A stretch of DNA of 64,000 nt from Paralithodes platypus (Eukaryota; Arthropoda; Malacostraca; Decapoda; Lithodidae), in the NCBI GenBank assembly GCA_032716605.1, contig CM064571.1:15800321-15864320 (forward strand), given 5' to 3'. A model generated the notes under the pieces. That model saw only the letters and a list, made by a program, of their open reading frames with translations, searched no databases and was not told the DNA's origin. How positions within the stretch are numbered: the first letter of the stretch is position 1; each line of letters begins with the position of its first letter. The position numbers and the translations under genes are program-made. Below, piece by piece: positions 11,840 through 22,607 of this stretch.

Positions 11840-11889
11840 ACTTGTGGGGGGGGGGGGATTGTAGAGAGGGCATTGATGGATTATGTGCT

Positions 11890-12352
11890 GGTTAGTTAGT
11901 TAGTTATGTAGAGCAGATTAACCAGACCACTGAGCTCCATACGGAACTCTCATAGGTCTGGCCCGAAGGATTGGATCAGATTACTGAAAGGAGCTTAAGG
12001 CGACGCAAAAAACGGACGATAGGGGGGAAGGAAAATGACGGAGAATCGGATAAAAGGTCAGTGAATGATTTAGTACCAAAACAAACCGTACGCAGACGGG
12101 CAGTATCTGGGCAGTCAAAGACGTGGCGAACAGTTAGAGGGGAATGACAGGAGGAGCAGGTAGGGGGCGGAGTGCGGGGAGTGGACATCAAATAACCGTG
12201 AGTCAGCTGGTGACAAGGGAAAGATTGTGTAGACTGCTGGATGTGAATGTGATGAGAGGTGAGGCGGAGGGTATGTCGGATCAAGGAAAGCTAAGAGATA
12301 GGAGTTAGAGGAGAATGAGAGACAAGCGTGAAGTAAGAGGTAATAAAAGTTA
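11890..12352 (-). mobile_element. I-type LINE fragment nested in family C
   Basis: On the minus strand the frame 12284-11976 encodes LTHGYLMS, CSSCHSPLTVRHVFDCP and RFLRRLKLL, the post-RNase H C-terminal region of I-clade LINEs. The tail is (TAAC)n at 11890-11905. GTTAGTTAG flanks both sides, a likely 9-bp target duplication. It is strongly 5'-truncated. Confidence 0.65.
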
Positions 12353-12407
12353 GTTAGAGAAGAGTGCAAAAGAGAGGGAGCACAAGGAAAGACTAAATGA
12401 AAAGTGA

Positions 12408-13445
12408 ATGGAAGTGAGAGAGATGGAAGAGAGAGAAGTAGAGGTTGAATGGCAACAGTTTAAAGAAGGAGTGAAAGCAAGTGCAGAGGTAGTATGCGGC
12501 AAAAGGAAAGTAGGAGGCAGAGGTATCAGGAAGGGAAGCGAGTGGTGGAATGATACGGTGAGAAAGGCAGTTGAGGAGAAGAGACAGTGTTTTGAGAGGG
12601 TTTTACAGGATGGTAGTGTTGAGGTATGGGAGAGGTACAAGGAGAAAAGGAGAGAGGCAAAAAGGAAAATTAGAGAAGCGAAAAAAGATGCAAACGAAAG
12701 GTGGGGTCAAAGGTTGAGTGAGAATTTTGAAGAACGAAAGAAGATGTTCTGGAAGGAGGTAAATAGAGTAAGGAAAGGAGGACAAAAGAGGGAAGAGTCA
12801 GTGAAAGATGCAAATGGAGAATTACTAGTGGAACCAGTTGAAGTGAGGAAAAGATATGCCGAGTATTTTGAATCTTTGCTAAATGCAAGAGATGGAAGAG
12901 AAGCAGTGACTGAAGCAGTGGTTGATGGAGACCCACCCAGGTGGCAGGAAATGAATGAAAGGATTGAGAAAAATTAGGTGAAAGAAGCAGTGAAACAATT
13001 GAAAGCAGGAAAAGCAGAAGGTTTGGATGGTATTGCTGTGGAGTGTATAAAGAAGGGTGGAGATGTGATACTAGATTGGTTGGTGAGACTTTTCAATGTG
13101 TGCTTTGGGAAGTCAAGGGTATCAATAGACTGGAAGAGTGCATGTATTGTGCCATTGTACAAGGGGAAGGGAGATCGGAAGAAGTGTTCAAGTTATAGAG
13201 GTATTAGTATATTATCAGTGGTTGGAAAGCTGTATGGCAGGGTGTTGATAGAGAGGATAATAAAATGTACGGAAGTTGCAATAGGAGAAGAACAGTGCGG
13301 TTTTAGGAGGGGAAGAGGGTGTGTGGATCAGATGTTTGCAGTAAGACAGTTATACGAGAAGTATTTAGAGAAGCATAAGGAGATATTTTGGGCTTTTATG
13401 GATTTGGAAAAAGCGTATGATCGTGTGGATCGTGGAAGGTGTTAA
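12408..13445 (+). pseudogene. Family C linker and RT N-terminal half
   Basis: The frame runs from EWWNDTVRKAVEEKRQCFE-like linker sequence into AGKAEGLDGIAVECIKKGG, DWKSACIVPLYKGKGD, YRGISILSVVGK and AFMDLEKAYDRVD. An in-frame stop at 12975-12977 and a frameshift before 13445 interrupt it. It is the left half of an RT whose palm lies after the D insertion at 15535. Confidence 0.8.
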
Positions 13446-13540
13446 GGATTTATGAAATTGGAGGAAATTTGTTGGAAACAGTTAAAGAGTTTTTATGAAG
13501 GGAGCAGAGCATGTGTAAGAGTAGGAAATGGCTAGTTGAG

Positions 13541-13573
<33 letters not shown>

Positions 13574-13655
13574 CTATATGATTGAGGGGAGACAAAAGGC
13601 AGAACTGCCTATAGCGAGTGCCTCCCCCATAGTTGAAAGAGTGACAGGGCCAAAA

Positions 13656-14627
13656 TCAAGGGACGTTCGAGCCAAAATGCCTGGACACACGGAGTTTGAA
13701 GCAATTTAAGTCATAGGAAGAGGGAAAGACTGATTCTGGGAGAGAGTTCCAGAGCTCAGCTGTTGAGTAGAAGAAAGTTTGAGAGTAACATTTCACTCTT
13801 GGGTTGGAGAGTTGCACAGAGTAGGGGTGGGATTGAGTTGCAAGACGGGTACCACGTGCCCTACGTAAAGGAGGTGGTATACACTGGGAAAGCTCTGAGG
13901 AACACTGATCATTATAGTAGTGATAGAATAGCGAGAGAGATGCAACATTACGGCGGAGAGAGAGAGATTGCAGAGAGTTGGTGAGTGGACGGGAGTTAAT
14001 GATACGAAAGGCCTTCCTTTCAACTTTGTCTAGGAGAGCGGTGTGAGACGAACCTCCCCACACATGTGAACAATACTCAATACAAGGATGCACTATGCCC
14101 CTGTACAGAGCAAGAAGCTGTGCAGGGGAAAAGAACCCCCTAAGGCGGTTGAGCACACCCAGCTTCTGGGAGGCTGCCTTAGCAAGACTGGTAATATGGT
14201 CCTTCCAACTGAGAGCAGAAGAAAAAGAGACACCAAGAATATTGAGAGAAGATGAAAGATTGATTTTTATATTGTTGAAGAATAAGGGATAGTCCGCTGG
14301 GAGTTCCTTACGGGTAGATAGATGGAGAAATTGGGTTTTGGAAGCATTAAAGGTAACAAGGTTTTCTCTGCCCCAATTGGAGATAGTATTTAGATCAGAA
14401 TTTAAGAGTTCTATGGCTTCATTACGTTTGTCGTTGAGGGATTGCTGGCTGGGGCGTTCTGAAAAACTAATGGAGTAGTGTAAGGTTGAGTCGTCTGCGT
14501 ATGAATGGATGGGAATTGAGGTACAGTTGAGATCATTTATAAAAATTAGAAAGAGAATAGGAGATAGGACAGAGCCCTGAGGAACACCGGAGTTTATAGG
14601 GTGAGGAAGTGAACAATGGCCGTCCAC
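13656..14627 (-). pseudogene. Family D reverse transcriptase, C-terminal part
   Basis: The 323 residues contain [29 protein letters not shown] (catalytic YADD intact), LGVSFSSALSWKDH, YRGIVHPCIEYCSHVWGG and YDLNCFKLRVSRH. This is the palm, thumb and C-terminus of a Jockey/I superfamily RT. The upstream palm motif A lies in the same element at 14628-14847. This part is open, but the whole element lacks its endonuclease. Confidence 0.85.
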
Positions 14628-14847
14628 AACCGTGGCTATGGAACGGCCGGAGAGGAAATTAGAGACAAAGGCCCAGATGGAGGGATAGAAACCGAAGGAG
14701 GGTAGTTTAGAAATTAAAGATTTGTGCCAGACTCTATCGAAGGCTTTCGATATGTCTAGTGCAATAGAAAAAGCCTCACCGAATTTCCGAAAGGAGGATG
14801 ACCAAGAGTTAGTAAGATATGAAAGAAGATCACCAGTAGAGCGACCC

Positions 14848-15317
14848 TTAACCCGGTGAGACCCAGCGTCGCACGTGGGGATAGTTTACACCCTTAGTTC
14901 ACCGCCACTTTGAACCTTCATTACTCCGGTCGTATGGGAGCTAGAGGCTTGAGATTTATGTGAGATACTCCTTAGGATGTATGCCGTACAATGCCATACT
15001 CAGTTTTTACCCTAGTGCTCCCAGGCGGGTGGTCATGCGGGGGAGACGAACTATTGAACCCCCCCCCCCCCAAATGACCGAAATGATTTTTTTTTTTTTT
15101 TGTCTTCATTTCTCACCATTCTCTTCCATTTTGGCTCAACAAATTTTTTTGAGGCTCCCCCCCCCCCAAAAAAAATGTCCGAGGTGATTTTTTTTTTTTT
15201 TTTTTTTTTTCATTTCTCATCCTTGTCTTCCATTTTAGCAAACAAAAAAAAGAAGTGAAAATGGCTTGGGACTGGGGTGAACAAAATATTATAACTAGCC
15301 GGGGCTCAACGGGTTAA
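14848..15317. mobile_element. TTAA-flanked MITE, family P, inside element D
   Basis: The left end TTAACCCGGTGAGACCCAGC and the reverse complement of the right end (TTAACCCGTTGAGCCCCGGC) match at 17 of 20 positions. Homopolymer runs of C and T lie inside. Removing it and one TTAA restores an uninterrupted RT reading QYGFLKGRSTGDL on the minus strand, so the insertion is precise. Confidence 0.85.
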
Positions 15318-15555
15318 GGAAGCCATACTGGCGATCTGAGAGCAGATTATGAGAAGAGAAATGCTTAAGAAATTTGGAAGCAAGAATAGTTTCAAAACCT
15401 TTAGAAAGACAAGAGATGAGAGCAATTGGACGATAGTTGGAGGGTTGAGAGCGGTCACCCTTCTTTGGGACAGGTTGAATGTGAGCAAATTTCCAGCATG
15501 AAGGGAAGACGTTAGAGGATAGACAGAGACGAAAGAGTTTGAGGTAAACGTAGGT

Positions 15556-16472
15556 TTGCGACAGGGTTGTATATTGTCACCATGGCTGTTTAATATGTTT
15601 ATGGATGGTGTGGTGAGGGAGGTGAAAATGAGAACTATGGGAAGAGGATTGGGTTTAGTAGGAAAGAATGGTAGATATTGGGAGTTGAATCAGTTGCTGT
15701 TCGCTGATGACACAGCGTTGGTGGCAGATTCTGAGGAGAAATTGCAGCGGGTAGTCATAGAGTTTGGAGTGGTTTGTGGGAGGAGGAAACTGAAGGTGAA
15801 CGTCAATAAAAGTAAAGTAATGGTGTGTAATAGGGGTGATCGTAGGGTGAATCTAGATGTGAGGCTGGATGGGGAAATATTGGAACAAGTAGAGTGTTTT
15901 AAATATCTAGGAGGATTGATAAGCAGGAGTGGAGGTATGGAAATGGAGGTAAAACAGAGTGTGTGTGAAGGAAGGAAGGTTTTCGGAGCAATGGGAAGTA
16001 CTGTATGTGGAAGACGAGAAATCTCGGAATGAAAGTAAAAAGTGCAATGTATCAAGGAATTGTTGTGCCAACAGTGATGTATGGGGCTGAGACATGGGCT
16101 CTGAAGAAAAAGGAGAGCAGAAAGCTGGATGTGATGGAGATGAGCTGCTTGAGGAGTATTTGTGGAGTTACCCGTAGAGACTGATTGAGGAATGAAGAGA
16201 TATATAGGAAAGTGGGGCAGCAGGAACATTTGTCAGCCAGAGTGGACAGAAGGGTGCTGAGCTGGTATGGTCATGTAGAACGAATGGGAGATGAAAGGCT
16301 TACAAAGAGAATATATGAGTCAGATACAAGGGGAGATAGAAGGGCAGGAAGACCCCCATTGAGATGGAGAGACTGTGTACGACAAGCTTTGTATGATAGA
16401 AGAATGAATATAGATCAGGCAAAGGAAGTGGTAATAAACAGGAATGAAAGGAGAATGCTTGTAAATAGTTGA
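15556..16472 (+). pseudogene. Family C RT palm, thumb and C-terminal region
   Basis: GLRQGCILSPWLFNMFMDGV, LLFADDTALVADSEEK, LKVNVNKSKVMV and CFKYLGGLISRSGG are followed, after a frame break near 16027, by RVDRRVLSWYGHVERMGDERL and GDRRAGRPPLRWRD. The FADD catalytic pair is intact. It is the right half of the family C protein. Confidence 0.85.
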
Positions 16473-16895
16473 GTGAACATGTGGTCATTTGGGGGAAAGG
16501 GTCGGGCGCAAGTTGGACTATATAATAGTCCATCAGGCGCCTGGCCCGGGGAGACGATTAATATGAAGGGTGTGCCTGGAAGTGTGGTGAGCGGGCTTGT
16601 GGCTTTGGCTTCGCTGCATGTCTGCCTGCCGAGATTGGAGCCTCTCCGGGTGGTCGGGGGCCGCGGGAGTGCTGGAGCGACCTTGGTGACCCTGGTCTCT
16701 GGGTATTCTCCTGGGTGACCTAGATGTGTGTGAATTTTGTGTTTTGTCTGTGTTTGTTTGTTGTTTTGTCTTGTGTTTTGTGTTTTCCTGTTCTTGCTCT
16801 GTCTTGAGTCGGCCACCCCCAAGAAAAAAATAATAATAATAAAATAGAGGAAAACAAAAATAAAAATAGGAAAAGTGGGGATTGGGCCTGAGCAT

Positions 16896-16956
<61 letters not shown>
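16473..16956 (+). repeat. Family C 3' UTR with (ATAG)n tail
   Basis: About 430 bp of GC- then T/G-rich sequence, including GGGTGACCTAGATGTGTGTG and CTGTCTTGAGTCGGCCACC, precedes 13 ATAG units. Fragments of the same UTR recur at 17955-18045 (plus) and 47885-48470 (minus), so it marks a repeat family with several copies. Confidence 0.65.
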
Positions 16957-17129
16957 CATATTGGCACTAATAACTTTCCTGCATCTACTTATTATAATTT
17001 CGGGCAAAAAAAGTTTGCTATTGTTACAAAATGTAATTATATACCTTATTTTGTTTGTTAATTGTTATTTTATTACTTGTCGAAATATATTTAAAGATCT
17101 TTACACACAAAATTGATACAAAAGTATTA

Positions 17130-17290
17130 CAAAAAGCCTGGTGAAAAAAGATTTCTAATGTTTATTAATTAATTAATAATTATATACTGTACAATAACTA
17201 ACTTTTTATTATTATACAGTATATAATTATTAACTAATTAATAAACATATTAGAAATATTTTTTCACCAGGCTTTTCGTAATACTTTTTA
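17130..17290. repeat. Long near-perfect palindrome (foldback MITE)
   Basis: Two arms of about 70 bp, AAAGTATTACAAAAAGCCTG inward and its inverted copy CAGGCTTTTCGTAATACTTT at the other side, surround a short AT-rich spacer at about 17197-17220. The arms stay complementary through TTATTAATTAATTAATAATT and TATACTGTA. This is a hairpin-forming MITE, possibly TA-targeting. It has no coding capacity. Confidence 0.8.
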
Positions 17291-17291
17291 T

Positions 17292-17834
17292 GGCGGGTGC
17301 CCAACCCCGAAAGGGGTTGAAATAGGGGAGCTATCCCCCCGCCAAAGGCGGCTTTCTAGGGCCTTTCCTAGCTGATGCTGAGAGGATTGAGTTCTAGTCA
17401 TGTGGTGATGGGCTGGTCTATCAGAGTGAGAATGGAGCGATCTCTGCCATACCCATAGCTTACTCTGACTGCTCCTTTTACTTATATATTTTCTAGATCT
17501 CAAGTGACAGCGTCTCTTCCGTGGATTGACCTCCCAATCTACCAAGATTGGAAGCCAAAGCGTCACATTTTTCCTTTGCCCCTCAACTTTCTCTTCATAA
17601 TTGCTGAAGGGCACAGGGGCCTAGGTGGGGCTTTGGTTTCCCGGGCGTTTCCGCACCCTCCTCAGCTCCCCGCCATGGAGTGGCTTCGGTCACCCAGGCT
17701 TTATTGTGGTCGGCAGGGAGGGTTCTGTGGGGGTGCTCGGTTATGGCCTTGGCCTTGGGGCTGTTCAGCCAGGCAGCTTGGGGGGGGGGGGGGAACAACA
17801 ACAACAACAACAACAACAACAACTAACTTTTTAT
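17292..17834 (+). mobile_element. SINE-like element S, full-length copy 1
   Basis: The copy runs from GGCGGGTGCCCAACCCCGAA to a G-run and (AAC)n tail ending near 17822. ACTTTTTAT flanks it at 17283-17291 and 17826-17834, a 9-bp target duplication. The same roughly 530-bp element is present at 42775, 46866 (minus) and 61367 (minus), with 5'-truncated copies at 34698 and 35749. The open frames through the CAA tail are artefacts of the repeat. Confidence 0.85.
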
Positions 17835-18049
17835 ATTAACTTTTGGGGGTAGGGGGCTAGGAATCCTCCTCCCCTTGTATAATTCTCCTACTCGACGAGA
17901 CAGAGAAATGGGCGAGAGAAGGCGAAAGTGGTCCCGCAGCCTGAGAATAGGAACTTTTAATGTTGTTTCTGTTCGGGCTCTGTCTTGTGTCGGCCACCTT
18001 CAGCAATGGGGTATGTGCCTGAGTATAAACATATAAACATAAGTATATG
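17835..18049. other. Unassigned spacer and family C UTR fragment
   Basis: Sequence 17955-18045 (CTGTCTTGTGTCGGCCACC and GCCTGAGTATA) matches the end of the family C 3' UTR. The rest is unassigned and may contain the 5' UTR of LINE B1. Confidence 0.4.
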
Positions 18050-18113
18050 GCCTATGTAAGTATTACCCAGCACAAGAGGCAAGATATTTGGTTCCAACTT
18101 CAAGAGGAAATAG

Positions 18114-19055
18114 GTGGGGAAGATGGTGAATGAAGGTGACGAGGGGACTGAGGGGGGGAGGGGTGATAAAGGCGGGAGTGACGAATCGGAGGGAGAGCCG
18201 GATTTTCCCGGTTTCATGACAACATGGACAACTGAGGACACTGGAAAATTTTGCTTCATGCTGTTGAACAAAATCAAGAACTTGGAGGACCGAGTGACCG
18301 GCTTGGAGATAGTTAAGAAGGAAATTGTTACAGAAAATGGTGAGTTGAAGAACAGGTTGGAGTTAGTGGAGAGAGAAAAGGCAGTGATAATGACTAGGCT
18401 AGACACCAGTATCTCTGAAGGTAAAAATGCTTGGGGCATGACTAGAGACCAAGTGGTAAAAGATTTAGACAGTGTAAGGAAGGCACACAGTGACAAATTC
18501 AGGAAGATATTGGATGAACAGAAACAGCAAGATGTTAGGATAAAGGACCAGGTAAAAAGTATGGTTAAGCAAGGCATCCACGAAAACTCTCAGGCCATCC
18601 AGGAAGGAAGTCGTAGGGCTAACTGCCTCATAATATCAGGGGTGGAAGAAAAGGAGGAACTAGACTGGACAAAACGAAAAGAGCAGGATGAAGGTCGCAT
18701 CAACAAGATTCTGGAATCTATTAAAGATGAGGAGGACACCTGGAAGGAGGAAATATCAGACATGTTTAGGCTGGGAAAATATACAAAGGAATACAATAGA
18801 CTGGTAAAAATCATATTTAAGTCAAGAAGGACATGTGATGAAATCATGGCAGTAGCGGCTAGGCTAAAAGGGTTAGAGGGTAAGGACAAACTCTACATCA
18901 GGCGAGACTTACCAGAAGAAGAGAGAAAGAAGGAGGCTGAACTAAGGAAAACCGCCAAGGAGGAAAATAGCAAGAGGACAGAACAAGATAAGAATAAGTT
19001 TTTTTACGGAGTAAGAAAGGGGAAGATTATGAAACTTTCGGTAAAAAGAAACTAA
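18114..19055 (+). CDS. Family B1 ORF1: coiled-coil RNA-binding protein
   Basis: 313 residues, intact. An acidic glycine-rich start (residues 1-40) is followed by a long heptad-containing segment (about 45-145, KNLEDRVTGLEIVKKE onward). A compact region then starts NCLIISGVEE and continues with EDTWKEEISDMFRLGKY, VKIIFKSRRTCDEIM and KLYIRRDLPEEERKKE, the RRM-like and C-terminal domains shared with CR1/L2 and L1 ORF1 proteins. These trimerise through the coiled coil and chaperone the element RNA. It lies 78 bp upstream of the ORF2 region. No promoter can be assigned. Confidence 0.8.
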   Translation: MGKMVNEGDEGTEGGRGDKGGSDESEGEPDFPGFMTTWTTEDTGKFCFMLLNKIKNLEDRVTGLEIVKKEIVTENGELKNRLELVEREKAVIMTRLDTSISEGKNAWGMTRDQVVKDLDSVRKAHSDKFRKILDEQKQQDVRIKDQVKSMVKQGIHENSQAIQEGSRRANCLIISGVEEKEELDWTKRKEQDEGRINKILESIKDEEDTWKEEISDMFRLGKYTKEYNRLVKIIFKSRRTCDEIMAVAARLKGLEGKDKLYIRRDLPEEERKKEAELRKTAKEENSKRTEQDKNKFFYGVRKGKIMKLSVKRN

Positions 19056-19132
19056 AAGTAAAAGAGGGTAGGGAACAGACCGCCGCAGATAAGGGGCTTG
19101 GAGCAGGTAATGGGGACTAGAAAGTATAAGGA

Positions 19133-20692
19133 TTCTATATAGCAATGTCGATGGGCTAATCTCTAAGAAACTAGAACTAACAGACTTACTCAATACTAAG
19201 AAACCAGAAATAGTATGTCTCACTGAGACAAAACTAAGAGAAGACCTCGATATAAATTTGCTAGGATGGTCTGAATACAGGATTTGGAGGAGGGACAGAA
19301 AATTTTGACATGGAGGTGGAGTGTGCATCCTTACTAGGAAAGATTTGATTGTGTCTGAGATAAAACTAGTAACTTCAACAGCAGAAGTTTTAGCAATAGA
19401 GATTGGTGGAAACGAAAAAAATAGTGGTGATAGTAGCGTATGTACCTCCCAAGACGAAGACATGGGGTAAGGAGGAGCATAGCCTAATGCGTAAGGAAAC
19501 AATTAGTGTGCTAGGAAATATCTTGGCTGCAAAGGATGAAATAGTCATGTGTGGGGACTTTAACTGCAAGGAAGTGAATTGGGAAGATCTTGAAGCCGGA
19601 GCAGGGGAGGAAAGTTGGAGCTATGAATTTTTAAGTATGGCCATGGAAAATTCTATATACCAACATGTAAAAGAGTCAACAAAAGTAAGGGGAAGTGATC
19701 AACCAGCTAGATTGGACCTTCTATTCACAAGAAGGGAGGAGGAGGTTCAAAGTATTCAGTACCTATGCCCACTAGGAAAAAGCGACCATGCAGTTCTAGA
19801 CATAGACTTACTATTGAAGTATAATCTACCCAAGGGAAGGGAAAAGCAGAAGGAAAATCACTGGATGTATTCCAGAACCGATTTCGAAGGACTACGGGAT
19901 TTTTTCAAGTCACAAAATTGGGATCAGGTGTTATCTGAAAGTGAGGTAGACAAAAAACTCAAGGCATTCATGGAGATCTATGATACTGGTATAAAAACTT
20001 TTGTCCCTAAGTACATTAATAAAAGGAAAAAAAGTAATCGCAAAGTATGGTTTAACCGCGAATGTAGGCAAGCACAGGAAGCAAAAAACAAAGCCTGGAA
20101 AAAGATGAGAAACTGGGATTCGGAAGATAACAGGCAAAAGTATAAAGAGGAGAGAAACAAATACACATACACAGAAATGAGGAGGAGGTCAGAGGCAAAC
20201 CATGAGAAAGGGATAGTGGAGAACTATGAAAAGAATCCAAAAATGTTTTTCAAGTTTGTAAACGGCAAAAGGAAGATAAAAGCCACGATCGTAAAGATTA
20301 AAAGTGGAAACAGAATCATAGAAGAGGATACAGAGATTGTGGAAGAACTAAATAGAAATTTTGCATCAGTATTTACAAAAGAAGGAGAATTCATTGCACC
20401 AGAAACCAATGAGATAGGTACAGAGGAAATGCCGGAAGTCACATTTAACAGACCAGAGCTCATAGACAAAATGAGTAAGGTGGATCCAAACAAAGCCGCT
20501 GGACCGGACGGAGTATCAGGCTGGATTATTAAAGAAAATGCTAAGGAACTGAGTATACCGTTATATGACATAATGACCAAATCATTGAACACAGGGATAG
20601 TACCTACAGAATGGAAAAGAGCCAACATTATTCCTATATTTAAGGGAGGAAGCAGAGATAAACCACTAACTATAGACCTGTATCACTATTGA
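19133..20692 (+). pseudogene. Family B1 ORF2, endonuclease and RT N-terminal part
   Basis: Endonuclease blocks are SNVDGLISKKLEL, IVCLTETKL, IVMCGDFNCKEVNW, RLDLLFTRREEE and GKSDHAVLDID. RT starts with DPNKAAGPDGVSGWIIK and EWKRANIIPIFKGG. A stop codon at about 19306-19308 and a frameshift near 19400 break the endonuclease. A one-base shift at about 20670-20690 breaks the join to the RT palm in NYRPVSLLSILMK. Otherwise catalytic GDFN and SDH motifs are intact. Confidence 0.85.
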
Positions 20693-21842
20693 GCATCCTC
20701 ATGAAGATTCTGGAAGGATTAATAAGGGACAAATGGGTGAACTACCTGGAATCCAAAAGATTAATTACTGACCGACAATTTGGATTCAGAGGAGGCAGAT
20801 CGTGTGTAAGCAACTTGTTGAGTTTTTACTCTAGAGTAATAGACACAGTGGACAAGAGGGAAGGATGGGTAGACTGTGCCTACCTAGACTTTAAAAAGGC
20901 ATTTGACAAAGTTCCACACAAGAGATTGCTGTGGAAATTAAAACATGAGGGAAAAGTAGCAGACAAACTGCTGAAATGGATGGAGAGCTACCTTAGCGGA
21001 AGACAGATGAGAACAACAGTAAGGGGGAAATTGTCAAACTGGACTCAAATTACGAGTGGGGTACCACAAGGATCTGTCCTAGCCCCAATCATGTTTCTAA
21101 TATTTGTAAATGACTTACCTGAGGGACTAACAAGCTACATGAGCATGTTTGCGGACGATGCTAAGCTGCTTAAAACGATCAGAACCCAGGAGGATTGCCT
21201 TGAGCTCCAAGCAGATTTGCAAAAGATCCATGAATGGAGCATCAAATGGAATATGGAGTTCAATGCAGGGAAATGTAAGACTCTAGAAATGGGTAAAAGC
21301 AAGTACAGACCTAGAAAAGATTATAAACTAGGAAACAAAGTGATTCCCAAAGCAGAAAAAGAAAAAGACTTGGGGATAGAATTTAAGGATAACATGTCTC
21401 CAGAAAGCCACGTAAATAAGATAGTGAGAGAATCACTAGCACTATTGGCAAATATCAGGATGTCTTTCAATTATCTTAATGAAAACACCATGAAACAAAT
21501 AATAACGGCAATAATAAGACCCAGGATGGAATATGCATCTGTAGTGTGGTCCCCTCACATGAAGAAACATATCCACAAAATTGAGAGGGTACAGAGAGAA
21601 GCTACGAGGATGATCCCAGGTTTGGAAAATTTGGAGTACCAAGAGAGGCTCGAGAGATTGAATCTACCTACACTGGAACAGAGAAGGAAACGAGGACAGC
21701 AAATTCAGATATACAAATGTGTTAGAGGTATTGACAAAATCGACCAAGAAAACTTCATAGAGAGGGATGGAGGTGAGAGAACAAGAGGTCACAGCTACAA
21801 ACTAAAAGTGCTTAATAGTAAATCTGATCTGAAAAGTAAAAG
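20689..21842 (+). pseudogene. Family B1 RT palm and thumb
   Basis: [57 protein letters not shown] and SMFADDAKLL are the RT motifs, with FADD as the catalytic box. KEKDLGIEFKDNMSPESH and RPRMEYASVVWSPHMKK are thumb and C-terminal blocks. The frame is open until the family A insertion at 21843, which replaces the last residues. Removing that insertion would continue into PTNSISGWNKLPA. Confidence 0.87.
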
Positions 21843-22447
21843 TATCTGGGCAGTGTGTTGAGTAAAGATGGGACTATGGATGAAGAGGTGCGGGAGAGGG
21901 TACAACAGGGGAAGAGGGTTGTAGGAACGCTAAAAGCAGTAACAAGAAATAGGGTGGTCAGTATGGAAGTGAAGAAGTCCTTGCATGACAGTGTGGTAAT
22001 CCCGACACTGACTTACGGAAGCGAAGCATGGACGTTGGTTGAGAGACTCAGACCAAGAGTGAGAGCAGTGGAAATGAATTACTTAAGGAGTGCGTGCGGA
22101 GTTACATGGAGGGATAGACAGACTAATGAGGAAGTAAGAAGGAGGTGTGGTGTGGAGGTAGATGTGCTGGAAAGTGTGAAAAGGAACAACTTGAGATGGT
22201 TCGGCCATATGGAACGTATGGAAAGCGAGAGAATGACTAAGAGGGTGTACGAGAGCGAGGTGGAGGGACAGAGGGGGAGAGGTAGACCGAATATGAGGTG
22301 GAAGGATGGAGTGAGGAACTACATGAACGAAGGCGGTGCTGGTTGGGGGGAGGGGCGTCGACTGACTGGGGACAGAGGTGCATGGGGGCGGTTCGTTCGT
22401 GGCCACCCCTTCGGGGATCACGGCGTCAGGCAATAGATAGATAGATA
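21843..22447 (+). mobile_element. Family A LINE 3' end (A2), nested in B1
   Basis: The copy begins inside the RT thumb (YLGSVLSKDGTMDEE) and runs to the end of the protein (GHPFGDHGVRQ) and a short (TAGA)n tail. GAAAAGTAAAAG occurs at 21831-21842 and again at 22448-22459, a clear 12-bp target duplication. The 193-residue frame is intact. It is a typical 5'-truncated target-primed insertion into an older CR1 copy. Confidence 0.92.
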
Positions 22448-22607
22448 GAAAAGTAAAAGATTTCCTACCAACTCGATTAGTGGGTGGAACAAATTGCCAG
22501 CCTAAGTAGTGTCTGCACCATCAGTGCATAGTTTCAAAGCACGGTATGACAAACATATCTTAGGAGGCGGGAATTAACGAGCATGCTCACTCCCGCAAAT
22601 ACAACTA

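Larger units (their letters stand above)
13544..15535 (-). mobile_element. Jockey-like LINE (family D) with poly(A) tail
   Basis: The 30-T run at 13544-13573 is the poly(A) tail of a minus-strand LINE. The RT frame 14627-13656 continues upstream through ISKAFDRVWHKSL and QYGFLKGRSTGDLL. GAGT lies on both sides of the insertion. It is inserted in family C between the RT fingers and palm. MITE P (14848-15317) is nested inside it. Confidence 0.8.
11555..16956 (+). mobile_element. RTE-like LINE, family C, split by nested insertions
   Basis: The parts in order are an endonuclease fragment (11580-11880), linker and RT fingers (12353-13445), RT palm and thumb (15535-16027), C-terminal region (16185-16472) and a 3' UTR ending in (ATAG)n at 16904-16956. 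It is interrupted by an I-type LINE fragment at 11890-12352 and by the Jockey-like element D at 13544-15535. RT motifs are FRRGRGCVDQ, MDLEKAYDRVD, LRQGCILSPWLF and LLFADDTALV. It is the same superfamily as family A but clearly a different family, with a 3' UTR of about 430 bp. Several stops and frameshifts show it is dead. Confidence 0.85.
18050..22607 (+). mobile_element. CR1-type LINE, family B copy 1
   Basis: ORF1 (18114-19055) is followed by ORF2 with endonuclease and RT (about 19133-21842). The C-terminal end resumes after a nested family A tail at 22460-22576. It contains few lesions: a stop at about 19307, frameshifts near 19400 and 20690. The last coding part (NSISGWNKLPA) resumes directly after the nested insertion. 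Confidence 0.88.

Noticed and set aside
16720..17007. Open frames through (ATAG)n and (AAC)n repeats
   Set aside because: Low-complexity translations (YLSI repeats, poly-N/Q/T) caused by microsatellite tails.
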